DNA of 64,000 bases from Nocardioides sp. Root140 (GTDB taxonomy: Bacteria; Actinomycetota; Actinomycetes; Propionibacteriales; Nocardioidaceae), in NCBI RefSeq assembly GCF_001426745.1, contig NZ_LMFI01000010.1:1598652-1662651 (forward strand), given 5' to 3'. Positions 43,384-50,883 of this stretch are shown piece after piece (the stretch's first letter is position 1; every line of letters begins with the position of its first letter). Under the pieces are notes generated by a model. That model was given only the letters and a program-made list of their open reading frames with translations, searched no databases and was not told where the DNA came from. The translations under genes and the position numbers were made by a program.

Positions 43384-43731
43384 ATGTCTGCCATCGAACT
43401 GGGTGCCGCCAACTTCGAGACCACCGTGACCAGCAACGACATCGTGCTGGTCGACTTCTGGGCGTCGTGGTGCGGCCCGTGCCGCCAGTTCGCGCCGATC
43501 TACGAGGCGGCGGCCGAGAAGCACGCCGACATCGTCTTCGGCAGCATCAACACCGAGGAGGAGCAGCAGCTTGCCGCCGCGGCCAGGGTCACCTCGATAC
43601 CGACGCTGATGGCCTTCAAGCAGGGCCAGCTGGTCTTCTCCCAGCCCGGCGCGCTCCCCGCCGAGGCGCTTGAGCAGGTCATCACCGCCGTGCGCGACCT
43701 CGACCTGTCACCCGTCGAGGAAGACGCCTGA
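43384..43731 (+). CDS. Thioredoxin
   Basis: A 115-residue protein with the full thioredoxin fold. Active site VDFWASWCGPCRQFAP (residues about 22-37), the cis-proline TSIPTLMAFKQGQ, and a C-terminal helix AEALEQVITAVRDLD. Cytosolic disulfide reductase; possible electron donor for methionine sulfoxide reductase or arsenate reductase. Single gene with its own promoter and a large hairpin downstream. Confidence 0.95.
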   Translation: MSAIELGAANFETTVTSNDIVLVDFWASWCGPCRQFAPIYEAAAEKHADIVFGSINTEEEQQLAAAARVTSIPTLMAFKQGQLVFSQPGALPAEALEQVITAVRDLDLSPVEEDA

Positions 43732-43740
43732 CCGCAGCGG

Positions 43741-43827
43741 GCGACCACGATCGTGCACGTGCATGGTTGTGACGTCGATGTGGCCGCATTTCGTGTCCAA
43801 ACCATGCACCTGCACGATCCGGGTCGC
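43741..43827. repeat. Inverted pair of the GATCGTGCA element; hairpin between convergent genes
   Basis: GCGACCACGATCGTGCACGT (43741-43760) continues to 43773 and is answered by its near-complement at 43795-43827: 33-base arms with five mismatches. Each arm matches the element at 33341-33414. It probably terminates both neighbouring genes. Confidence 0.75.
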
Positions 43828-43860
43828 AGTCCAGCGAGCGAGCCGGCCCGGCCCGCGGGG

Positions 43861-44718
43861 CTACTCGCTGGATGAAGGTGACGGCTCGACGGCGCCGCTG
43901 GGCTCGGGCTCGTCCGAAGCGGGTGCGTCGGAGCCGCCCGAGGTGCCGGTGTCGAAACCACAGACCTTGGCCTCGTAGTCGACCTGCTTGGTCAGCCGCG
44001 ACTTGCCGGCCTCGTGTGCCTCGGCGACCGTGCCTTCATAGATCTTGCCGTCCTTCGACTCGCGGTTGACCGCGGGTACGTCGGCGCAGAGGTGGAAGAC
44101 CTCACCGGACTTGGTCCAGTAGACGAGGTTCTCGCCGACGACGTCCTCGACCTGGTTGGTCTCGTCGGTGTACTGCTCGACAGAAGGCGAGTCCCATTCG
44201 ATCCCGAACAGGGTGGCGACGGCCATCACCGCGATGCCGATGCCGCCGGCGATCGCCTTGTCCTTCTTGTCCATCGTGTCGTTGAGGAAGATCATCACGA
44301 TCAACGGCAGGAACGCGATCACCGTGATGATCGCGCCGAGCTGGTTCTGCACGAAGAACCGCACGGTGTCCTGGCGCGAGGCCGGATCGAGCCGGTTCGC
44401 CTTCTTCCACAGGAACGAGCCACCCATGGCAAGGGCGCCGATCACCACGATGAGTGCGATCAGCAGGACCATGTTGACGTCGTCCTGGCGCAGCACGTAG
44501 AAGATGCCGAACATCTCTCCGGCGATCGCGAGCACCCACAGGGTCGCGGCGATGAGCCGGAACGTCGTGGCCTTCTTGTTCGCCTCGGGCGTCGGCTTCC
44601 AGGTAGGGCCGGGGTCCTCGACGTCGCCGCCACCGCCCGAGCGGCCGGCGCCGCCCTTGGGTGCCGGGGCCTTGTCGGCGCGGACGACCTTCTTGCCGGA
44701 TCGAGACTTCTCGGTCAT
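43861..44718 (-). CDS. Membrane protein with extracellular Cys-containing domain, unknown
   Basis: A 285-residue protein. Basic cytoplasmic N-terminus (60 residues), then four hydrophobic helices (FRLIAATLWVLAIAGEMFGIF; NMVLLIALIVVIGALAMGGSF; GAIITVIAFLPLIVMIFL; IAGGIGIAVMAVATLFGI). A C-terminal soluble domain follows (residues about 175-255) with two Cys (FHLCADVP, AKVCGFDTG) and an acidic Ser/Pro tail. No family recognised. GGGAG lies eight bases before ATG 44718. Confidence 0.72.
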   Translation of the reverse strand: MTEKSRSGKKVVRADKAPAPKGGAGRSGGGGDVEDPGPTWKPTPEANKKATTFRLIAATLWVLAIAGEMFGIFYVLRQDDVNMVLLIALIVVIGALAMGGSFLWKKANRLDPASRQDTVRFFVQNQLGAIITVIAFLPLIVMIFLNDTMDKKDKAIAGGIGIAVMAVATLFGIEWDSPSVEQYTDETNQVEDVVGENLVYWTKSGEVFHLCADVPAVNRESKDGKIYEGTVAEAHEAGKSRLTKQVDYEAKVCGFDTGTSGGSDAPASDEPEPSGAVEPSPSSSE

Positions 44719-44789
44719 GTGGGTTGCTCCCGGAATGCGTAGCCCTGGCAGTGACGAGGGTCAGCATCCCATGACGGACACGAAGTGGG

Positions 44790-45683
44790 CTACAGGTCGA
44801 GGGCGCGGTTCACCCACGTCGAGGTGACCTCCATGCCGACCTTCTCGTAGAGGCCCAGTGCCCCGGTGCGCGAGTCGGTGCTGAGCTCCGAACGGGTGGC
44901 GCCGTGTTCCCGCGCGACTGTGAACGAGTCGGAGAGCAGTGCCTGCGCCAGGCCGCGGCCGCGAAGATCCTTGCGTACGGCGAGCTTCTCGATGAAAGCG
45001 CCGTACTCGCCGTCGATCACGAACGAGACCCCGACGACCGCGTCGGCCTCGTCGGCGACGACCCGGAGGTTCCACGGCTGGAAACCCGGTCGCTCCATCA
45101 CCTTGGCAGCGAAGTCCTCGAACGGATCGCGTTCCCGCACCGACCACTCGAGGAATGCGTCCTCGACGACTGTCCAGACAGCACGGGCCTCGTCGGCTCG
45201 CGCCTCGCGCAGGGTGAACCCCTCGGGCAGCGGCCTAGGCTCAATCGCCTTGCCCGGTGGGAGTTCCAGCCCCCACGACGTCCAGCGAACCCGGTAGCCG
45301 CGGGCCTCGAGCAGCCGGTCGCCCGGAGATCCCTGCGGCACCGGCATGCCCAGCAGCGGTGCACCGGCGCGGCGGGCGTGCTCCTCGAGCCACTCGGCGA
45401 TGAACGTGCCGATGCCGCGGCCGTGGTACGCAGGGTCGACCGCCGCGTCGGCCCTGCTGCCGAGCGAGCGCTCGCCGTACCCGATCAGGCGGTCGCCGTC
45501 GAGGACGCCGATGGTGGAGGCGGCCAGGTCGAAGCTGGGGCGCTGCCAGTCGCTGACGATGTCGGCCTCCTCGATGGCGACCTCGCCGATGTCGGCCAGC
45601 TCCTCGGCGGCCATCAGCGCGGTCACGGCCGCTGCGTCGTCGAGGGCGAGGGGCCGAGTGGTCAGGCCTGCGAGGAGGGGCAT
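44790..45683 (-). CDS. Tandem GNAT N-acetyltransferase
   Basis: A 297-residue protein with two acetyltransferase-like halves. The first has VDPAYHGRGIGTFIAEWLEEHARRAG, motif A for acetyl-CoA pyrophosphate. The second has LAVRKDLRGRGLAQALLSDSFTVAREHGATRSELSTDSRTGALGLYEKVGMEV, a complete motif A/B. This arrangement is shared with mycothiol synthase, but residues and length do not mark it as MshD. Substrate unknown. Confidence 0.87.
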   Translation of the reverse strand: MPLLAGLTTRPLALDDAAAVTALMAAEELADIGEVAIEEADIVSDWQRPSFDLAASTIGVLDGDRLIGYGERSLGSRADAAVDPAYHGRGIGTFIAEWLEEHARRAGAPLLGMPVPQGSPGDRLLEARGYRVRWTSWGLELPPGKAIEPRPLPEGFTLREARADEARAVWTVVEDAFLEWSVRERDPFEDFAAKVMERPGFQPWNLRVVADEADAVVGVSFVIDGEYGAFIEKLAVRKDLRGRGLAQALLSDSFTVAREHGATRSELSTDSRTGALGLYEKVGMEVTSTWVNRALDL

Positions 45684-45741
45684 GTCCCGATTGTCCGGTC
45701 AGGGTCGCCCGGGGCGCACCTGGTTTTCAGGGACGACGAAA

Positions 45742-45768
45742 CCGGCCGGCCCCAAGGGGACCGGCCGG
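45742..45768 (-). terminator. Terminator of yceI-like gene
   Basis: 12-bp stem CCGGCCGG-CCCC facing GGGG-CCGGCCGG with one bulged base, followed on the minus strand by TTT. Lies beyond the 22-bp repeat tract. Confidence 0.7.
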
Positions 45769-45771
45769 CTG

Positions 45772-45838
45772 GCGCATCAACAATCCATGGTTCGAGGCGC
45801 AAGAACGCACGGTTCGCGCATCAAGAAGCCACGGTTCG
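45772..45838 (-). repeat. Three 22-bp direct repeats directly after yceI stop codon
   Basis: On the minus strand, starting at the base after the stop: CGAACCGTGGCTTCTTGATG, CGAACCGTGCGTTCTTGCGC and CGAACCATGGATTGTTGATG, at exact 22-bp period. Two more copies of the same unit and period lie at 58746-58789 after the helicase stop, in the same orientation relative to the upstream gene. Confidence 0.8.
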
Positions 45839-46444
45839 TCAGGCGTTCTTGATCGCGGAGACGTCGAACTTGAGCTTGACCTTCTCCGAGACGAGCACGC
45901 CGCCGGTCTCGAGCGCGGCGTTCCAGGAGAGGCCCCAGTCCTTGCGGTTGACGGCGATCTCGCCCTCGAAGCCCACGCGGACGTTGCCGAACGGGTCCTG
46001 GGCGGAGCCGGTGAACTCGAACGGAACCGTGACGGGCTTGGTGACGTCCTTGATGGTGAGGTCGCCGGTGACGGCCCAGTCGTCGCCGTCCGCCTCGACC
46101 TTGGTGGTGGTGAACGTGATGGTCGGGAAGTTCTCCACGTCGAAGAAGTCGCCGGAGGCCAGGTGGCCGTCGCGGTCGGCGACACCGGTGTCGACGCTGT
46201 TCACGGCGATGGTCAGCTCGGCCTTCGAGGCGGCCGGGTTCGCGGCGTCGATCGTCGCGGTGCCCTCGAACTCCTTGAACGCACCGCGGACGGTCGTGAC
46301 CATCGCGTGGCGAGCCTGGAAGCCGATGTAGGTGTGGGAGGCGTCGATGGTGTAGTCGCCCGAGATGTCAGCGAGGGCGCTGGTGCCGGCGTCGAAGACG
46401 GGCTCGGCGGTGGCGGTGGACTTGCTGCGGCTGAAGATGCTCAT
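45839..46444 (-). CDS. YceI family protein
   Basis: A 201-residue lipocalin-like beta-barrel protein. The family signature GDYTIDASHTYIGFQARHAMVTTVRGAFKEFEG is at residues about 29-61, with VENFPTITFTTTKVE and VGFEGEIAVNRKDWGLSWN later. YceI proteins bind polyisoprenoids or amphiphilic compounds and in actinobacteria are often stress-induced. No signal peptide. ATG 46444 chosen (AGGAG ten bases upstream); an upstream ATG at 46486 lies inside the operator. Confidence 0.9.
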   Translation of the reverse strand: MSIFSRSKSTATAEPVFDAGTSALADISGDYTIDASHTYIGFQARHAMVTTVRGAFKEFEGTATIDAANPAASKAELTIAVNSVDTGVADRDGHLASGDFFDVENFPTITFTTTKVEADGDDWAVTGDLTIKDVTKPVTVPFEFTGSAQDPFGNVRVGFEGEIAVNRKDWGLSWNAALETGGVLVSEKVKLKFDVSAIKNA

Positions 46445-46456
46445 TGCGGGTCTGCT

Positions 46457-46500
46457 CCTGAAAGTTGAGGTGTTCGTGGCATTCATTGAACTTTCAACTA
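46457..46500. promoter_or_regulatory. Operator-like TTGAA-CT-TTCAA upstream of yceI
   Basis: TTGAACTTTCAA (46486-46497) followed by CTA, with a second half-site CTGAAAGTTGAG at 46459-46470. TAGTTGAA/TTCAA motifs of this form are typical of MarR-family sites controlling yceI genes. No MarR gene is in the window. Confidence 0.5.
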
Positions 46501-46551
46501 CAGGTTAGGCGAGGTCATTCCCGAGTTGCACCCAATGTGGCGCGTGTCACA

Positions 46552-47139
46552 TCACTGAGCGCTCGGTCCGCTCCAGGAGGAGTCGATCGCGCGAGCCACG
46601 TCGATCGTGCGCGCCGCCCGGAGTGCCGGCTTGTCGAGCTCACGGGCGACGTACTTCGCCACGAAGCGCTGGATCTCGCCCTCGACCCCGGCCACCCTCT
46701 GCAGCAGCGAGGCGCGCAGGCCACCGGCCTTCAGCTCGAGCTCGACCTGCTCGGCCCGAGGAGGAACTGCCTCGATGAAGATGGTGCAGCCGTCCAGCGC
46801 TCGCGCGGTCAGCTCGAGCGGTACGACGAGGTGGGCGTCGAACCGGTGCGTGTCCAGCTGCAGGTCGATGGTGAGGTGCAGGTCGACCGGAAGGTCGACG
46901 CGGTAGCCGACCAGCTCGCCGGGGCGTGGGCTGGCAGTGGGACGGCCGATACGGCCCTTGGCTTCCACCTTGGCCAATCGGCCGGGCCCGACCCCGATGG
47001 GGCCGAACTCGATGGGCTCGCCGGCGAGGACGTCGACACCGGCCAGGATCCGGTCGGCGGTGACGGCGGCAACGAAGAACTGGCGGCCGAAGTCCTCGTA
47101 GGAGACGTACTCAGGTCGCGGCTCATCGGCGTCGCTCAT
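46552..47139 (-). CDS. Conserved hypothetical protein (lipid-binding-like)
   Basis: A 195-residue soluble protein. YVSYEDFGRQFFVAAVTADRILAGVDVLAG begins the domain; strands FGPIGVGPGRLAKVEAKGRIG, VDLPVDLHLTIDLQLDTHRFDAHLVVPLELTARALDGCTIFIEAVPP follow, then helices ending ARTIDVARAIDSSW. Long alternating strands suggest an elongated beta-sandwich; I do not know the function. A TACTGT hexamer lies 8 bases before ATG 47139, so a leaderless start is possible. Confidence 0.7.
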   Translation of the reverse strand: MSDADEPRPEYVSYEDFGRQFFVAAVTADRILAGVDVLAGEPIEFGPIGVGPGRLAKVEAKGRIGRPTASPRPGELVGYRVDLPVDLHLTIDLQLDTHRFDAHLVVPLELTARALDGCTIFIEAVPPRAEQVELELKAGGLRASLLQRVAGVEGEIQRFVAKYVARELDKPALRAARTIDVARAIDSSWSGPSAQ

Positions 47140-47252
47140 GCCTCTGGACAGTAGTGATCGGGGCCCGAATTGCCCACCCCTGTTGGAAAAAGTCCGAGAA
47201 ATTTGAAGACTCAACTTGCTTGAAACACGTGACCTGGGCCACCCGGGCGTCG

Positions 47253-47283
47253 TACAGTCGCCGGACGCTTGCACGAGCAAGCG
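47253..47283 (+). promoter_or_regulatory. Promoter and palindromic operator of hydrolase gene
   Basis: TACAGT (47253-47258) as -10, then CGCTTGC-ACGA-GCAAGCG (47266-47283) at the expected transcription start. The position suits a repressor of the TetR or GntR type; the regulator is not identified. Confidence 0.5.
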
Positions 47284-47304
47284 CTCGGGCGGAAGGACTG
47301 AGTC

Positions 47305-48264
47305 GTGATCGAGATCCATGAACGCACCAGCTGCCGGTCCGTCGCGCTCGGGACGGCCGCGAAGCTCGTCGCCCGGCCCGCACTGCGCTGGTTCCCGGTG
47401 AACGGGCCGATCGCGCCCCTGCGCCACGCTCTCGACATCGGCGCCCGCATCGCCCCGCGCCACCGCGGCACGCGCGTGGAGAAGGTCACCGGCGACGGCT
47501 GGATCGGTGAGCTGGTCACGCCCCGCGACGCACAGCCCGGGACAGCGGGCCTGGTCTACTTCCACGGCGGCGCCTTCGTGTTCTGCGGGCTCGCCACCCA
47601 CCGACGCATCGTCGAGCACCTGGCCCTGCGCACCGGAGTCCCGGTGCTGTCGGTCGCCTACCGCCAGCACGACAAGGCCCTGGTCGACCAGAGCATCGCC
47701 GACGGCGTCGACGCCACGAACTGGATGATCCGGCGCGGCTTCGACGCCTCATCGATGGTGCTGGCCGGTGACTCCGCCGGGGGCCACCTCGCCTTCGCCG
47801 TGGCGATCGAGGCCACCGCGCAGGGAATCAGCCTCGGCGGTGTCGTCGGCCTGTCACCGTGGCTCGAGTTCGACAACACAGAGCGGCGCAACCACGTCAA
47901 CGCCCGGCGCGACCACTACATCCCGGCCCGACGCCTCGACGCGATCACCCGCCTGGTCACCGGCAAGCCGATCCTCGACCCCGCCGCGTCGCCGGTGAAC
48001 CGCGACCTCGCAGGACTGCCGCCGGCGCTGATCATCTGTGCCGCCGACGAGATCCTGCGCTACGACGCGGAGCTGATGACCGAGCGACTCCAGCGGGCCG
48101 GCGTGCCGGTGACGCTGCACATCTGGAACGGCCAGGTGCACGCGTTCCCGGTGTTGGGCGACCTGCTGCCCGAGAGCAGCGAGGCGATCGACCGGGTGGC
48201 CGGCTTCGTGCGCGACACGGTCGGCGGGCGCCGGCTGCGTGCGGTCGACGACCTCGCCGTCTGA
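47305..48264 (+). CDS. Alpha/beta hydrolase, HSL family esterase
   Basis: A 319-residue esterase/lipase. Oxyanion-hole motif VYFHGGAFVFCG, nucleophile motif VLAGDSAGGHLAFAVA (Ser in G-D-S-A-G), acid Asp in ICAADEILRYDAELM and His in NGQVHAFPVLGDLLPES complete the hormone-sensitive-lipase group. Probably acts on short- or medium-chain esters. GTG start with GGAAGGA seven bases upstream. Confidence 0.92.
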   Translation: MIEIHERTSCRSVALGTAAKLVARPALRWFPVNGPIAPLRHALDIGARIAPRHRGTRVEKVTGDGWIGELVTPRDAQPGTAGLVYFHGGAFVFCGLATHRRIVEHLALRTGVPVLSVAYRQHDKALVDQSIADGVDATNWMIRRGFDASSMVLAGDSAGGHLAFAVAIEATAQGISLGGVVGLSPWLEFDNTERRNHVNARRDHYIPARRLDAITRLVTGKPILDPAASPVNRDLAGLPPALIICAADEILRYDAELMTERLQRAGVPVTLHIWNGQVHAFPVLGDLLPESSEAIDRVAGFVRDTVGGRRLRAVDDLAV

Positions 48265-48284
48265 CCGGCGCGGAGCCACGCGGT

Positions 48285-48821
48285 CTACACGCTCGGCGCG
48301 GTCCACCCCGAGCGCTCGATGAACGCGAACTGGGCCGTCTTCTGCGGCATCTCGACCTGGGGTCCGAGACGGGCGCCGATCCGCGGCATCAGGCTCACCG
48401 AGGCGTTGTTGCGGGCATCGGGCTCCAGCACGATGCGCTGCACCCCGGGATCGCTGAAGACCCACCCGGGCAGTTGCGTGAACATCGCCTCCGAGAACCC
48501 GTCGGGTCGTCTCCCCGGGCCCATCAGCAGGTGCACGCCGACGTCGCCGGGCCGTCGGTCGTAGAACTCACCGATCTCGTCGACCGCCGGGTCGTAGGTC
48601 TGGAACAGCGCCCAGGGCTCGTCGTCCCAGCAGACGAGGTACGCCGCCAGGTGCGGCTGCTCCTGGATGTAGGTGTAGATGTCGATGACCTCGTCGAGCG
48701 GTCGCTCGAGCATTCCCCAGAACCTGGCCCGTTCCTCGGTGACCCAGCCGTGGAGCAGGGCACCGTCGGACTCGGGGTGCACCGGGCGGAGGGCGAGGCG
48801 GGCGTTGAGCGTGATCGTCAC
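48285..48821 (-). CDS. GNAT acyltransferase in siderophore operon (second DesC-like)
   Basis: A 178-residue IucB/RhbD-type acyltransferase homologous to the DesC-like protein at 52702-53235. Shared landmarks are LALRPVHPESDGALLHGWVTEERARFWGM, the PGDVGVHLLMGP CoA-binding stretch and VQRIVLEPDARNNASVSLMPRIGARL. Such enzymes acylate the hydroxylamine of N-hydroxy-diamines. A second copy may use a different acyl-CoA, giving mixed siderophore chains. GTG start with AAGGAG upstream; overlaps the acylase stop (GTGA). Confidence 0.88.
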   Translation of the reverse strand: MTITLNARLALRPVHPESDGALLHGWVTEERARFWGMLERPLDEVIDIYTYIQEQPHLAAYLVCWDDEPWALFQTYDPAVDEIGEFYDRRPGDVGVHLLMGPGRRPDGFSEAMFTQLPGWVFSDPGVQRIVLEPDARNNASVSLMPRIGARLGPQVEMPQKTAQFAFIERSGWTAPSV

Positions 48822-50830
48822 GAGTGCTCCTTGCGAAGGGTGTCCCAGTCGGTGGTGACCTGGAGGAGGGTCCCGTCGCGCCAGGCCTCGAACTGGTCGA
48901 CCTGGTGCGGGTCTCCGGGGATGCCCGAGGCGCCGAGCGGGACGGCCCACCGGCTGTGGTCGCGGTCGGCGAGGTCCCAGACGTAGCGGGCGACGGGCCC
49001 CCGCACCGAGGTGTCGGTGCCGGCCAGCCAGCCCATTGCCGCGACGCACTCGGCGTCGCCGGGGAGCGGCTCGCCGGCCACCGGCACGACGTCGTCGTCC
49101 AGCCCGAACTGGGCCAGTCCGGTCAACGGCCCGAAGCCGTGGCGCTCGCCCCACGGCCGCGGGGTGGCGGCGGCGGACTCCTCGACGGCGGCCCGCACGA
49201 GTGCCGGCAGGTCGATGCCGATTCCCTCACCGTGGGCCAGCAGCTTGGTCAGGGACTGGCCGACGCGTCCGGGCAACCACAGCCACGGCACGTACATCTC
49301 GCCGTACACCGTGGCATCGGTCAGCCCGGCCAACGCTGGGTGGGCGCTGACGGCCAGCACGATCCGCTCGCGGACGTCGTTGAAGGCCGCTGCTCCGGCA
49401 CTGTCGACGGCCATCGCGAGATCCCAGGAGCCCAGTGTGCGTTGAAGATCAGCGGCTTCCGGCGACAGGTCGGTGAGTGCGGCGACCGCGGCGAGGAGCG
49501 CGTCGCCACCGAGCTGGCGGACGTCGGTGAGTGGCTCGATCGCGCGTTCGGCAGACCAGGACTCCTCGGCGTCGAGGCGCGTGCCGATGCGGTCCGCGCG
49601 CCAGGACTCGGCGAAGTGACTGCTGATCGCGTCGTACGCCGGGGTGGTCCGCTCGTTCGCAGTGACCACGCGCCCGTCGTCCCCGGGATCGACGACGGGC
49701 AGGTCGTCCACCCAGCCGGACCATGCGTGCCGGCCGTCGGAGGCCGGCACGATGCCGAACCGGTTGGCAAGGTCCCGCTGCGGCACCCGGCCCGCCACCC
49801 GGTGGCGTACGACGCCCACGGAGTCGGCGATCACCCAGTTGTTGACCGGTTCGACCCAGTGCTCCAGGGCGGACTCGACGTCGGCGACCGTCTGGGAGCG
49901 CAGCAGGGGGAGCAGGGCACCGAAGCCCAGGTCGCCCAGCGCCCACGATGCGGTGCGCAACGAGAGCGCTTCGGACTCGAAGACGATCGGCCCGCGCTCG
50001 GTGACCACGATCTCGACCGGCTCGGGCTCGTCGTCGAGGTTGTCGAGGAACTCCTCGCGCACCTCGACCGGCTCCCAGCCGTCGGGGCCGAGTGCCACCA
50101 ACCGGCCGTCGCGCACCTCGAGTTGCTCGGCGTACAGGTCCTGGTAGTCGGCCATCGCGTTGGTCAGGCCCCACGCCACCGAGCCGGCGTGGCCGAAGTG
50201 CTGGATGCCCGGGACCCCGGGGAAGCAGAAGCCGACCACGTCGAAGTCGGGGCAGGCGAGATGGGTCTGCAGGTAGACGTTGGGTGCCTCGAAGACCCGG
50301 TGCGGGTCGCCGGCGACGAGCGGAAGGCCCGTGCTGGTGCGGTCACCGGTCAACGCGTAGGCGTTGCTGCCGGCCACCGTCGGCGGCTCCACCGACAACG
50401 CCCGCACCCCCGCCGGCCCGAGCGTGGTGGACACCCGGTGGCGCCAGAGCTTGGACGGGTAGGCGCCGAACTGGAGTTGCTGGACGAGGAAGACGCCGAG
50501 TGGCGTCCAGGGCATCCAGCGCCGGTCGCGGAAGGCGACGTTGATGCCGTCGGTGAAGGCGACGAGGAAGTCGCGGGTCTCGTCGTCGACGGCGTCGTAG
50601 CCGCGCTGTGCGAGGTCATCGATGCCGGCCCGCCGAGAGAAGCGGTCCCACTCGAGTCCGGCCCGGCCGAGGTGGGCGGCCGTTCGCCCCTCGCTGCGGA
50701 GTCGTTCGAGCTCGAGCTGGCCGGCCCGGGCGGTGGCCATCTCGTGTCCCTGGGCGAAGGCGAGCTCCTCGAGCGAGTCGGCCCGGATGTGCGGGATGCC
50801 GTGTGCGTCGTGGATGACCTCGGAGCTCAT
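48818..50830 (-). CDS. Penicillin-acylase-type (Ntn) hydrolase in siderophore operon
   Basis: A 670-residue N-terminal-nucleophile amidase. The A-chain region starts HDAHGIPHIRADSLEELAFAQGHEMATARAGQLE. Ser155 in PTVAGSNAYALTGDRT is the autoprocessing nucleophile. Later motifs are PGIQHFGHAGSVAWGLTNAMADYQDLYAEQL and the catalytic Asn region EPVNNWVIADSVG. Known homologues are exported with a signal peptide; none is present here, so a cytosolic amide hydrolase is likely. In this operon it may hydrolyse or remodel the siderophore's amide bonds. ATG 50830 with AGGGA six bases upstream. Confidence 0.9.
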   Translation of the reverse strand: MSSEVIHDAHGIPHIRADSLEELAFAQGHEMATARAGQLELERLRSEGRTAAHLGRAGLEWDRFSRRAGIDDLAQRGYDAVDDETRDFLVAFTDGINVAFRDRRWMPWTPLGVFLVQQLQFGAYPSKLWRHRVSTTLGPAGVRALSVEPPTVAGSNAYALTGDRTSTGLPLVAGDPHRVFEAPNVYLQTHLACPDFDVVGFCFPGVPGIQHFGHAGSVAWGLTNAMADYQDLYAEQLEVRDGRLVALGPDGWEPVEVREEFLDNLDDEPEPVEIVVTERGPIVFESEALSLRTASWALGDLGFGALLPLLRSQTVADVESALEHWVEPVNNWVIADSVGVVRHRVAGRVPQRDLANRFGIVPASDGRHAWSGWVDDLPVVDPGDDGRVVTANERTTPAYDAISSHFAESWRADRIGTRLDAEESWSAERAIEPLTDVRQLGGDALLAAVAALTDLSPEAADLQRTLGSWDLAMAVDSAGAAAFNDVRERIVLAVSAHPALAGLTDATVYGEMYVPWLWLPGRVGQSLTKLLAHGEGIGIDLPALVRAAVEESAAATPRPWGERHGFGPLTGLAQFGLDDDVVPVAGEPLPGDAECVAAMGWLAGTDTSVRGPVARYVWDLADRDHSRWAVPLGASGIPGDPHQVDQFEAWRDGTLLQVTTDWDTLRKEHS

Positions 50831-50883
50831 TCGGTGTCCCTGTTCAAAGCGGTACGGAGTGAGCATTTGAATGGGGTGGTCAT
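50827..50883 (-). CDS. 18-residue micro-ORF, ATGA-linked between desD and acylase gene
   Basis: Encodes MTTPFKCSLRTALNRDTE. Its ATG overlaps the desD stop (ATGA) and its TGA overlaps the acylase ATG. Homologous in length, frame and sequence to the micro-ORF at 52649-52705. Early CCC can pair with the late AGGG that precedes the next start, and TTCAA pairs with TTGAA. Whether a peptide is made or only the RNA fold matters is not known. Confidence 0.5.
   Translation of the reverse strand: MTTPFKCSLRTALNRDTE

Noticed and set aside
44790..45683. Mycothiol synthase (mshD)
   Set aside because: It shares the double-GNAT layout, but no specific mshD sequence features were recognised and no other mycothiol genes are near.
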